Under the pieces are notes generated by a model. That model saw only the letters and a program-made list of their open reading frames with translations. It did no database searches and had not been told where the DNA came from. Below, piece after piece: positions 23,871 through 36,092 of a DNA stretch of 64,000 bases. Positions within the stretch are counted from its first letter, which is position 1; every line of letters begins with the position of its first letter. The position numbers and the translations under genes were made by a program. Source of the DNA: Zonotrichia leucophrys gambelii (taxonomy: Eukaryota; Chordata; Aves; Passeriformes; Passerellidae); contig NC_088170.1 of assembly GCF_028769735.1 (NCBI RefSeq), positions 42,262,920 to 42,326,919 on the forward strand, given 5' to 3'.

Positions 23871-25550
23871 TTAAAATGCTTTTCAGGAGACCCTCTTGGC
23901 AGCCGGATTGGATTTCAGATCAAGGGCTCCCTCACCAATTTTGATTGAAGCTCACATCCTCGATGGTGCTGACCTAAATGTCATCTTATCCTCAAGACTG
24001 GCCCAGCTTTGGCTGGGGGTATTGGATCAGGCAACCTTCTGAAGGCTTCTCAGGTATGAAATATTCTCTGTGGCTTGGTAGCGAAATAGGGCTGTGGAAG
24101 ACACAGCAGTGCTCTTGTCCATCAGCCCAACCTGCACTTTCAGTGGAAGAAAGATTCCCGTGCAAGAGTCCTTGGGAAGGTCAGGCATTATTTAACCACT
24201 GTATTAGCATACCTCTGCTTATTACCTTACAATGCTCTCATCGTGTTACAACATAGATGAGGACAAGTCACAAACCAGAGAGATTTATCATTCCTAAAGG
24301 AATGTTTCCATGACTTTAGCCCAGTAAACACTAGAGTTTAGCTGGGATTTAGAAAGAATGTATTTTCCTATCTGATTTTCAAGGTTTTTGTTTCCTGCCT
24401 CGCTACAAATTGCCAGAATTTTGAGTGATAGGGTTTCATTTAAATAATTCAAACTCCCAAGAAAAAAATCAGCATTTAATTTTTCACACAGAAAATATCT
24501 CAGATGACACAGTTTTGGACCTATGTGCCAGTGCAACCAGACTGATAAAAAAATAGTTTCCGCAGGATCCATCCAATCATTGAGGTTTGTGCCCAGCAAA
24601 ATTTGCTTTAAATGTTCACTTTTAGGCTACCTGGACTTTGCAATTTTTTTTCCTCTTCCATTCTAATGTGAGCTTTTGCACATTGAAAAAGCTATTTTTT
24701 TCCCTCTGGAAATTTGGACCAAGGATAGAGATATGGCAGAAAGATTAAATAAGTGTGTGAAAACGCGTATCTATTAAAAATCAGAAGGGAAATAAAAACA
24801 GAGTCTCTGTCAGATTCAAACAGAATCTGACCTTTCAGCCAGATTCCTCTGTACATCTTGGATTATGGAAAGACTGATGATCTGTCTGACTGACCAGTGA
24901 AACCTATTCTTCCTCCTTACTGCTTTTTTACCTGAAGAACAACTTATGAATCGCTGACAATATTCCCTCCACTAGAGAGATCACACACTCATAAAAGGCA
25001 GGCGTCTCTACCCAATCCCTCTCCTTCCTCACAGGATTCAATGTCCCAGTCATAATCTGTTCTCTGATATTGAAGAGATCACATTAGGGTAATTAATCTT
25101 CTCCCTTTCCTCTTGAAACTCCAAGCCCACAAGCTGCACATTTAGAAAGAAAAAAATGCTCCAGACCACTCCAAATTACCTATAGACTAAATTAAAAAAT
25201 GAAGGAGTCATAGCTGTTGTTATAAAAGTGGAGTATGAGATATTTGTAATTAATGGTGAATTAGTCCAAAATTTACCATAATTGTCATGTTTTTATTAAA
25301 GATGATGTGTGGCCAAAACCACAAACATGTGGGAGCCAGTTTAGTACCACACTAAGGAAACCATGTATAATACAGGTCTGATAAGGTTTCATATGATTAT
25401 GCTTTTAAACTGGCAGTGTTCTGCACCTTAGTTGTAGTTAGAAGATCGAGGGTCTGAGATTACTATAATTTCATAGAGTAAAATCTTGTGCAAAGTTGTA
25501 TTTAATCTGATAGGGCCCACTTCTGAAATACTTACATGGTGAAACGACTC

Positions 25551-25602
25551 ATTGACATCACTGGAGTTTTGCCTGAGTAAGAACTTCAGACTAAGGCCTG
25601 GA
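25551..25602. repeat. fragment of an old dispersed repeat (tentative)
   Basis: ACATCACTGGAGTTTTGCCT, then GAGTAAGAACTTCAGACTAA and GGCCTGG, closely resembles a motif I recall from dispersed amniote (turtle and bird) repeats: GGAGTTTTGCCTGAGTAAG with a GGCC(C) end. It is the best of the similar fragments in this window. The family is unnamed here. Confidence 0.4.
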
Positions 25603-28600
25603 GGGATTATCTGTGCTCTTCCCTACTTACTCATTGAGTAAATCCCATGTAGACTCTTATGAATGTAAAATGGCCTAAATGGAAACATGGGTCTTACATA
25701 AAGTTAAAAAGGATTTACTGGATATCTTCAGATATTTTAATTTAGGTGACTTTTCTACTCTTTTTCCCTCAGAAGAGGACTCTATAGAAGAACAGAAACA
25801 AAAACCTGTAAATTGAATGTTACAGAAAATCCTCTCAAGAACTGTGATTTTTCAACATTTTTTATTGATGTGGAGAACTCAAGATAACTTCCAAGGGAAG
25901 TGCACACCTCCTAAGGTACTGTCAAATGGAAAGATTTTTCTTCATTTTTTTAAATGAATCTTTTGAAAGCAGCCTACCCACTGACCCTGGATTTAAAATC
26001 AGTGATGTAAGAGGCTGACTTTTTGCAAAGAGGCAACAACTGCAGCTATTTGGGTTGGTCCCAATAAGCAGAGACAAAAGCATTTGAGGGGAAAGCATTT
26101 GGATCCAGCGCAATCACGAGCCAACTCTGGCACCTTGTGTGCAACCCTCTTGTTCCATAATTCTCCAATAGGTATTGTCTTGCTGGACAAGAATCAGATC
26201 TGGTCCTGACACCTATCTTCCTTCCCAGGTGATCTCAAACTGAAGAACATGGACAACAGATGGAGAACACACTGCTGGGGAAGAGAACTCTCCTGCTTTC
26301 CCCTTCAGCACTACAAATAACCTTCCAATTTTCTAGCAGCCAGGAGAGAGTAAGATCTCTAATTTCCCAAGCATGATGTTTTTTTCAGAGACAGTTTCCA
26401 GCCATCCTGAGGGAGATGATGAAAGTGTGAAGTCAAAGGATTACTTTATAGTCTGCCCCATGGTATCTGCCCATGCTAGATTCTGTCTGGGGTGCTTGAC
26501 TTCATGAGGGAGCCTGGTCCCACTTATCCCAGAAAATGGTCTTTTAGTTCCCTAGGTCATGTTCCTAAAATTCTTCTGGGCTGGTAGATGCTCTAGCATT
26601 CACCCTAACAGATGTCATCAGCACTGACATTGCCTGTCCCCTGACAGCTGTATGGCATTCTAACTTGACAAGACTTTTCTTCACCTTAAAACAGACAAAC
26701 AAATAAACAGCACCAAAAAGCCATGGAGATACCGGAAGCATAATGGCAACTCTAGCAGCATTAAATTCATTGTCTCTGTTTTCCAGTTTCACAGAACTTC
26801 CCATTCCACAGCAAGTCAATGCTGAGGGGCTGCTCAATGCTCCCAGGTGCCTTCACTGCACAGGACACACTCTGATCCTTCAGACATCACACTCTGATGT
26901 TTCTGCTGCATCCTTGAAGGTGCTGGTCACCTTCTCCTGTTGATGGAATCAAGGGGAATATCTCGGTTACCCAGTCTGGAGATTGGACAGACAGAGATAG
27001 AAGGGACATGGATAATGCTTAAAACTGTGCTTTCAAAATTAACACTTTGATGAATTACATTGACATTCAACTAAAAAGGGGATTAATGGATGTTAGACCA
27101 GACCTGTAAAGTACTACACTTTGCTGCTGAATACTTTTTTGTATCTCTCATCTTGCTTGGAACAATCCCTTTCCTCATCTTCTCAACCAAACCCAAAAAT
27201 GAGAGACTAACATGAAGTGTTATCCCACTAAATGGCAAAGTAGGTTTTCACATTATTTTCTAGTACTAGGGCTCTGTTTTTGAAGGCAGAGAACTTAGCT
27301 AACCTTGCTATGTCCCAGCAAATACAGAGACTTTGTTTATTGTGTCATGAAAATGAACAACACATTTTCAATGTTAAATAAACATTTATCCAAAGGTTCA
27401 GTGTGACTGCTTAAAACTGAAGTAAATCAATCACTGTAAGTTAACCCTTGCTCGTGACACTGTTCTTTCTTTCTGAAAGCACTGTAACTATCAGATCTCA
27501 CAGTTACATGTTTTTTCAATATGCCACAGTCAGGAGAAATACTTAGTGGAGAAATCTGGCACAGCAAATGCTTTTCCACCCAGTGCTCTGTGGAGCTCAG
27601 CAAGTTTATGGGTTGCAGTGGTGTATCTTAAGGACATTAAAGATACAGTTTCAGCTACAGTCCATCTGGAAAAATACCATGAATTGAAACCATTGAGAAT
27701 TTAGAAGATGTTAATGTTCCCTGATACATGCATATCAGTGCAGTTCAATTACAAATTTACAAGCATGCTTTCTGTCTAAATTGGCTCTGTGGAACAGATC
27801 CTCATGTCACACTAAGGTGTTTACATTACAAAAGCTTATTGTGATGGAGTTTAGCCAAAGGAGATGAGAATATGAAGACACAAGAAAACATTTTCAAGGA
27901 ATTGAGGCTGTGGCAAACACTGGCTGCTCTCTGCTCTAGTAGAGCAAATATTTTTGTACCTGCAAATCTTGGTAAGATGGGTAAGCAGAAAAGTTACCCA
28001 GCTTAACTCAAGACCAAAATGGAAGTCTGAGAAGGGCAAGGTGTTCTGCTCACTGCAAGGGAGCATTTTTTGTTTAATTCCCTCTGGCAGTCAGTACAGA
28101 TGGCTGTTTCACTCTGCCTGCACATCTGACAGAGGTGACAGCACTGCACAAATTCAAGGCAGGAAAAACACATGGCTTCAGAACTGAAGTGGAGTTCTTT
28201 CATTGATGGAAGGCTATTTTTAGAGTAGGGTAGATGATACAGCAGAGGTGGACCAGCTAGGATCCTTTTCACCACATATGGCTAAGAGAGATAATGCTTG
28301 TTCCAGAGGGACTCTTAAAGAATCTTCTCACTTCCCTGGAAATTGCTTTTTTTTCTCCTCCTGTAAAATGCTAGAGCACTTTTAGTTTGGATGAGAACCA
28401 ACTGTGACAGGAGCTGGTACTGTGGGGAACATACCTTGTGTATCCTGCCTACCTTTTGGAGGTAATTTTCTTTTGACTAAATGTCTCAGTTTTTCATTAT
28501 TCTACAGAGATTTTCTGTGTCAGGCTAACAAAATCTCAGCATTGTTTAAGCCATGTACGGCCATGGAATATGCTTTCTGTGTCTCTGCTGAACTGGCCTG

Positions 28601-28900
28601 TAAGCATACTCTGTGGGTTTAAAGTGTCCTCCCTCCTCAATGACTGAGGAACCCTGAAGCCCCAGTGAGCTCTTGCTGCTCTCCTTATATGGCAGCTGTT
28701 GTCTTTCCTCACTCTGCCAGACCCAAGAGTCTCTTTCAGAGGTGCTGTTCTCTAACACTGGAGATTGACCTTCCTTCTGCATGCAGCAGGTATCTGCATC
28801 CTTTCTCTTGAGTGTGTCAGGGCTGCTGCAATGGTTTACTTCCTCCTTCAGATTTGCCCTTAAAGGTTTCTAGGGATGATCCAGCCATTCCCTTGCAATA

Positions 28901-31900
28901 TATAACTAGGCCTGACCAGGCTTAAATGTATGTCCTGAAAATGGAGAGATACCTTAAGAATTTATAGGCACACTAGTGTGTCTTACTCTGTGTTACAAAT
29001 TGCATGAGGCCCTTCTTTCTACTCTCTGTGTAGAGGGCCAGCCATGTGTGTGAAAATTGTATGGACTCATAAAGGGAGAGGCCACTTTGTCACAGCCTTT
29101 CTAAAACACTATCATCAGGCAAAAAAGTGCCATAATCCACTTCCACATTATTTGCAAACCCTGTAATTTGGTGGGTTTCCATCCAACGTGGAACACAATC
29201 CATGTTTCCTCACAGCTTTATCTGGAAGTTTATTTCCTTTGTGTCTGGAGGCCATTTGATTTAGGCAACACTCAACTTTTTTTACTAAGTGAAAGCACAG
29301 TAAAACCTTTCAAATGCCAAGAAATTCCAGCCTGCTCCTGGAGAACATGCAAGAGGATACATGAAGCATGTAAAACCTGAAACTCAGGTGATACTAGGGA
29401 TCTAAATTGGAGCCAGAAAACCCTGTGAAATGAGTTTCCTCAAGTTTAGTGAAGAAAAAGGCACTCTTTACAGGAAGGCTTAGAGTGAGCACCTAACTTA
29501 GCTGCTTTGCATCTCTCCACAGAGAAAACTGTCTCTCTGCTATCTAGAGGAGAGGTAAACTAAATCAGACTCACTGAGACAAAGACATCTGTGGTGAGTC
29601 CCATTTCTCCCTAACTTGCAGGCTCTCGCATTCTTTAAATCTGCAGTGTTGTGGTGGTCTGCCAGGACTGGTAGGCATTTGCTTATTGCCCAAGTGAGGC
29701 TCCCAAGGTGGGAAAAAGGGCAGAGTTTTTGCTTTCTACCTGCTGTGTCTTGCAGCCCCTCCACCTTCTGAGAGGGTGTCCAGGGCAATCCTCAGAGCAC
29801 CAAACCTGACTGATCTCATCCAATTTGCATCTTGGATGGTGGAATTTTGGATGACAGACAGCTTCAGGCTATAAATAAATCTGGTGGAAAAACATGTAGG
29901 TGGGTAAGATGCTGATTTCCTTGCAGTTGCTACTGGGATGCTCTGGTTGTGGATGTTGGCACCCCACAACCCAGCAAAAATTGCTGCCCATGAGTTCTGC
30001 CACAGGACTTTCCCTTTTCTCCATGTCTAAGCAATATCCACCAAATCCATGCTGCTGCAAAACCACTATGGCTGTGGTAATCTTCTGGTTAAAGAGCTAA
30101 ATTATTTCCTCTATTTTTTGAGGTAAACCACTAACCCAAGTCAATTGTGTGCAGTGTTACTGGTTTGAGTCTCACCCTTTAAAAAAGGAAAAGCTTTATC
30201 CAGCAATCAGAGAGGTGTTAATATACATTGTGCCTTCCACAAGTAATGGCAAAATGGGCTGTGGTGTTTGACATGAGCCTGTCACTGCTCCCTGCTCCCT
30301 CTGTGGGCATGCAGCTGCCTGCAGCCCAGGGCACAGACACACTCCCTTCAGTGAGTGCCCTCCATGGACAAACCCAGCAATTCATTTGAAAATTGTCACT
30401 GAAAGAAAGGGATTGACCTTGAAGGTACTACTTTGCTTTGGTCAGAGAGGGATATTTTAGACTCATCCCTTTCAAATGAAAACTGCAAACAAATGATTAT
30501 TTTCTCCAGCCATGCAGCAAAGTCCTGTTTGAAGCAATTTGCCCTTGAGGCAGAACATATAAAAGATACACCCCAGTTATAACCAGCTGCAGCTTGCTGG
30601 TGATAAACCACTCCAGCAGAGCTGGATCCCTGCTGCAGAGTGACTCACTAACAATGTTTATCCTTCATTATGATGCAGGTTTGGTTCATTCATTGCCTAA
30701 CTATTATGTCACTTAACTGACCCTTAACTGACAGGAAATGTTCACAACAGCTTGGTGGGGTGGGGGTAGCGACAAACAGGTCAGAGACTAGATGTGGCCT
30801 AGCTTTTGAATGGCAGGAGAGTTGGGAGAATCGGGAACAAAACTTCTTGTCTGGGGGTCTCCTTCCCCAGCTGCTACAAAAAGAAACATGTTTTTCTTGC
30901 TAGGCTGCGGGCTGCAGAGGCAATGCTTTGCCGCAGTTATTCTGCACTTATTGCTAATATGGGCAGGGAAACAGAAGTGGGCAAAAAACTGCAACCTTTT
31001 GGAGCCAAATAATTCTCCTAAAGAAAGCAACAATCAGAACTAATATCAATACCCTCTATGGGCAAAGTGACAATGTCCTATGCTGGATGAGTAGAGCACA
31101 GCAAAATAACAAGTTCCCTGGAGGAAAATCTGCTCTTTGACAAGATAACATTTTATTATGCTTTTGTAAATATGTGTGGTCTGAGCCCTCCGTAGACATG
31201 AGGTCTCCTAGCATTCTTCTAGGCAAAAACAGCTAAGTGTTCAGCACATTGTATGTTCTCTGCTTCTTGCCCACTCCAACATGAGTATGGAACTAATAAT
31301 TCTAAAAAAAATTGCTAAAAAACCCAGCATGGATGTCCATAGCAACTAAATTTATGAAAGCTACTAGGTGGAATAGTCTAAACTTCTCACATGGAAACAC
31401 CCATGAAAGAAGGCTTGGAAGCAGAGTGCCTGAAAGTGTGAACTTGAGGAAGTTGAAAAAGCAGACATCAGAATGTCAGTCCTTCATGTTCGCAATTAGC
31501 AACCAAACATAAAGGGGAGGGGAAGACTCTGCTCAGAGTGAAGCAGCTGTTACACAAGAGGCGCAGCAGTGCTGAGAATCCCAAGTCCAAGGCACACACA
31601 CTCCCTGTGAAGCAGATGTACAACCACGTGCCCTGTGTGCATGCCCCATTGCACGCAGTTGTGGCACTTGCAAGTGACTGATTGCACACAGCAAGCTGGA
31701 AGTGGGGCTTGTCATGTCAGCATTTGATGAGAGTTGTCTCAGATGCCAGTGTGTCTCCTGTCTCTCTTTCAGCCGAGGCATTTCATATTGATACTCCACT
31801 CCAAAGCACTTAGAAATGAAAATAATTTTAGAGATTAGTTATTGTCAGTTAGTGTTTAATGCAGTGGTTTGCTTTTTTCTTTTTTAGTGTACTACTCTGC

Positions 31901-34900
31901 TTCACAAGTTTTGCAGTGGAACCAGCTGTGCTCTCCTTTCACTATGCCCTTGGCTCCTGGCATTCACTGGAAACATTTTCCAGTTGTGAGATGAAAGGTA
32001 AAAGGTTTAAAATTATATAGTGGACAGTAGACCTCTGTCCACTATATAATTTTAAGTTATAAACTGTGAATCTGACATTGTCCCTGCTAAATACCACAGA
32101 TTATAGTAAAACCTTTGAGTCTAACAACCTGACAATTATTTTGGAAAATATAAAAATGGGACACCTGGGAATCTGAAATATTTTGTGTTGCCTGGCAATG
32201 GGCAATGTCCACTTTTGTTCATAGGGTCCTAGAACATTCCAACTCAACAAGCCCAGCTACATGCTCCCTAGGACCCAGCAAAAGAAGCACTGGGCAGCAG
32301 CCATTGCCCAATCCTCTAGGTAACCTTTCTGCAATGATTATTTACTAAGCAATGTGACAACTGTATAGAATCATCCTGCTTAGGGGTCCATGCCCTTTCA
32401 TCCATGTATTGCCTTTCCAAAGGTACTTCTCTCTTGGAATTATAAACTCACTAGACCTTCATCAAGGAAACACTCCTTCTATCCCCTCATCTCCCTCTCT
32501 CCTTGCCCATTTGGTGGCTTTATTCATCTCTGATTCCTCTTGCTTCAGCTGCTCAGATCAAGAATGGTAATATTTTCATTACAGCTAAATACATCCCACG
32601 TACTCATTGCCACAACATGCCTTTTAAGTAGCTGGAGCAAAAACCCATTCCAACAGGTAAAATATTTCTGTAGGCTCAAATGAGCCTTATAACAGTGCAA
32701 TGCTCTATGAAATTGTATAGGACAGAGTAGATAGTGTCTGCAGCTGAATTAATTGGACTTCAACATAAAAGGTGGGAGGTGAGCCTGTAAAAACCACAAG
32801 CCTGGGTTCCACAGCTCACTGTAGCTGCACACTTCTCTGACACCATCTCCCAGTAGTCCAGGGTGCTTCAGATCCCAAGGTGTTTAAAATCCAAACTCAA
32901 TTTTTCCTGAAGCTCAAGGTATCTAAATTCAATGACCAAATAGAGAAAAAACTCAGTGGTGCTGTTTCTGTTGCTTGGTACCAAGCCCAGCGTGTGGTTC
33001 AAAGACACATCTGTGTAAATTTGCTTTTGGTGTGAAAACCTCAGCTCCAGTCAGCAGCAGTCCTTCACTCTGCAAGGCACGTTAGTCCTTCTCTCTGCTG
33101 CTCAAGTCTGGTTCAGGCCATCTTCAGTCTTAGCAGAGTGTAAAATATCAGCTAGAAGAGCTACGGAAAGAACTAGAGGAGGTGCAACACCTGGTTTGTT
33201 CAACAGAGCCTCTCATAAATAAGCCTTTGACAGCATAATCTGACTATTCAGGTCTATAATCTAAATTGACAACATGGATTGCTGTTACAAAAGAGAAAAC
33301 AGAAATTATGTTTTCCCAGATTGTGCAGCTTAATCTGGTTGGGGGAGATCCCATTTCCAGAGCGACAGTAGACAGCTCCCACCTCCCCCCCGCAGCACCT
33401 CTCACTTACAGGTCACCAGCTGGGATTTGGGCAAGAGGGACTTGCTCAGCATACAGAGGCTTCCCAAAACTTGAAAGAGCAGTGACCTGGAAGTCAGCCC
33501 CCAGCCTGCAGGCTCAGAAGAGGATGTGGGGGCAGGATGGCCTCAACCTCATGCTGCCTTTGGCAGAATATCATGTTTGGAGGGGAAAGCTGCAGGGCAC
33601 AAACCTGTGTGAAGTTCAGGAGGTTCCCCATAACTCCAGCCCAGCCCTCACGCCCTCCTGAAAAGAGCCAGCCATGACAGGTGGCAAACAGTGGCTTCTA
33701 AGGACTTTTTGTGGCTGCTACTAACTGATTATTCTATTGTAAAAATGCTCCCTTTGGTTCAGAGCAAAGAACTGAGCCAAAGCAGAGAGACAATGCTCAA
33801 GCCTGGGAAGGAAGGGTCGGGGAGGTAACCTAAATCCCCACATTTATCAGTAGAGCTGCTCTCAGGTGCTCTTCTCTGCAGTGCTGCTGATGAGGAGCAT
33901 CTTTATTTTGCGAGCTGCCAGGCAGGCAGCCCTGGTGCCCAAGCTCCCCTGGGCTCACCTGCACTTTCTGTCTGTTTCTCAGCTCATTGTTAATGCTATA
34001 GCTTTTCTGAGGTGCATGGGGAGACTCAGGCCAAGCAACACCAGACGGAATTTATTGCGAGGAAGTTTGTGACTGTCCATCTGATTAAAAATTGAGAGAC
34101 TTGTGAGTTACTGATGTGAAAAATGTTTTTCCAGGAATGCTTGTGTTGATCCTGTTAATCACATATGTACAAAATAATTGGCTCTCTGCTGTTTTTCCCG
34201 AGAGCAAAAAGTAAGTATTTTGACACTGGACTATCACATTTTGCTCATTTGCATTATAAAATGACAAAAAAAGGTTTGTGATCCCTCACACTTAAAAGGA
34301 AAGTAATCACAACTGTGCCTCAGTTTCTCTTCAGAGTAGAATAAGAAACAAGCACAAAGTGGTATGGTGGCGAACTAAAAGCTTCCCAAGTGGTCAATAG
34401 AAGATGGTAAACCAAGTCTAGACTCTCATTCAAGTACCTTTCCATGGGATCTTATTATCTTCATTATTTTTAAAAATAACTTTCATATTTAAAGGATATG
34501 TGAATTGGATCTTGGTTATTTAAACTGAAAAAAACCCCAAAAATGAAACATAAAGGAGGCTAGATATGACTGTGAAATAGCAATTAAGTCAAAAGCAAAT
34601 GTATGGTTCAAACCATCATATTAGGATGCAAAATGTAAGTGATTTGTTCAGAAAGAAAAAGGAGAGTTGATTAGCATATTCTAAATTATCAGGAGTTGAA
34701 AACAAGAAGCATGAATTCCTTTATTATATTTTCTCCTGAGACTGCAAAGAGGAATAATGATATAAATACATCTGCACAAATGAGCGCCAACAAAAGTGGA
34801 TTGCTTTTTCAAGCTGTTTGTTATTAAGCCATTCTGAAAAACTGAATGGTAAATTGCATCAGCCATTGAACCAGATGTTACATCCAAGCTTAAAAAAATG

Positions 34901-35661
34901 CACAGTGTCATGAAAGTATAATAATTTTATGAAACTATAATAACTTGAGTTGCAGAGATGACTAATAGGGCCAATCAAATCTGATAATGCAGGACAAAGG
35001 AGGATTTAAATAGATAACTCTCAGCACTGGGAAGGTGTGGCAATTCGCACGCAAACAAGAACAAATCAAACCTGCTCTAAAAGGATTTTGTTACTCTAAT
35101 AAAATTAATATGCATATTAAGAATTTTGCAAACAGCTTTGCATAGCACTTAATATATGATAAACACCACATAGATCTTTGTTATCTAGGTTATAGGATGG
35201 TGTTAGCTCCTTCACAGGAAAAACGAGATCTCAAAATAGTGACAGACAACCTGCAGCTTTAAATATCAACTCTGGAGAGCAGCTTCTTCAGCAGAACAGA
35301 TGCCTTTCTCCTGTGAAACTCCCCTGCACAGGAGATGCTTGGGTCATGTATGCTTAACTGTTCCATCCTTCAGCACTTCCTCTCCCCAGAGTGAGGGAAA
35401 GTTGAGGAGGGCTCCATTTCCAGCAAGGATGCAAATGCTGTTTTGAATTACAAAGAGAAAAGCGAAGGACTCTCCCTGGGCAGTCTGACATGTGTTATAA
35501 TGCTTTTATTGTAGGTAAGTGTCTTGTGTCTTCCTCCAGTGAATAAGTAAATGAGGAAGTTTAAAATGCTTTAGCAACTCAAAGAACTCAGTTTAACTCC
35601 CAAACTTTGTGCAATCTTTTCTTCCACCTCCACTAAAAAACCCCACAAAACAATGAGCAGC
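28901..35661. other. non-coding DNA, no gene recognised
   Basis: No recognisable gene. The main structure is a perfect palindrome at 32007-32055. GC-richer patches near 29550-30050 and 33360-33660 give longer chance frames. The segment near 35030-35220 is AT-rich and of high complexity, with several homeodomain-like TAAT cores. Confidence 0.65.
32007..32055. repeat. perfect 21-bp-arm palindrome (hairpin)
   Basis: The left arm (32007-32027) begins TTAAAATTATATAG and ends TGGACAG. The right arm (32035-32055) is its exact reverse complement, and the 7-base spacer is TAGACCT. All 21 pairs are perfect and pairing stops abruptly at both outer ends. No transposon ends or target duplications are seen around it. 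A stem this short with no flanking pairing does not look like a typical microRNA precursor. Confidence 0.95.
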
Positions 35662-36086
35662 TGTCACTGTCATATTTTCTGGAAATATCCCTTTACCAGG
35701 ATTTCTTCTCCTGGAAAGCTGAGAAGCCTCAGAGAAGAACGAAAACAATAATTATCTGATTCCTTCTCCCTGTTTTGCTGCTTTGGAATGTGGCCTGGAG
35801 ATTGTTTATCCAACAGGTGGTTGTTTGATTGGTTTCATGTGAATTGTTTTGACTTAATGACCAATCACCATCCAGCTGTGTTGACTGAGGCATCAATAAT
35901 GAGTTTTAATTAGTATCATTCTTTATAACCTTCTGTCTGTATCCTTTCTCTGTTCTTTAGTATAATATAATATAATATAATATAATATAATATAATATAA
36001 TATAATATAATATAATATATTCTTCTAAGAACATGGAATCAGATTCTCAATTCCTCGCTCGTCCTGGGGACGCAGCAAATACCACA
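35662..36086 (+). mobile_element. solo LTR of an endogenous retrovirus, ERVK-like (family A, copy 2)
   Basis: It starts TGTCACTGTCATATTTTC and ends CAGCAAATACCACA. It aligns by eye with the minus-strand LTR at 6757-7171 through GAAAGCTGAGAAGCCTCAGA, GGAGATTGTTTATCCAACAG, the CCAATCA block, CTTTAGTATAATATA, and CATGGAATCAGATTCTCA. Flanking hexamers AGCAGC (35656-35661) and GGCAAC (36087-36092) agree at four of six bases, both differences being transitions, so they may be a decayed target duplication. The AATAAA and the following 15-20 bases present in copy 1 are missing here, where a long (TATAA)n array has grown. No retroviral genes adjoin it. Confidence 0.75.
35961..36020 (+). repeat. (TATAA)n microsatellite inside the LTR
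   Basis: Twelve consecutive TATAA units, uninterrupted except at the last base, lie in the AT-rich position of the LTR. Copy 1 at 6.8 kb has a shorter, mutated TATAATATAG-type tract at the equivalent point, so the array has expanded from sequence intrinsic to the LTR. Confidence 0.95.
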
Positions 36087-36092
36087 GGCAAC

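Larger units (their letters stand above)
22806..28900. other. non-coding DNA, no gene recognised
   Basis: No recognisable coding exon. It holds a partial 31-bp-period duplication at 23042-23100, repeat-like fragments at 23835-23870 and 25551-25602, and a small palindrome at 24289-24304. A minus-strand frame at 28003-28275 is rich in Cys pairs but matches no known domain. Confidence 0.65.

Noticed and set aside
33266..33661. 131-codon plus-strand frame
   Set aside because: GC-richer patch; product has no recognisable domain.
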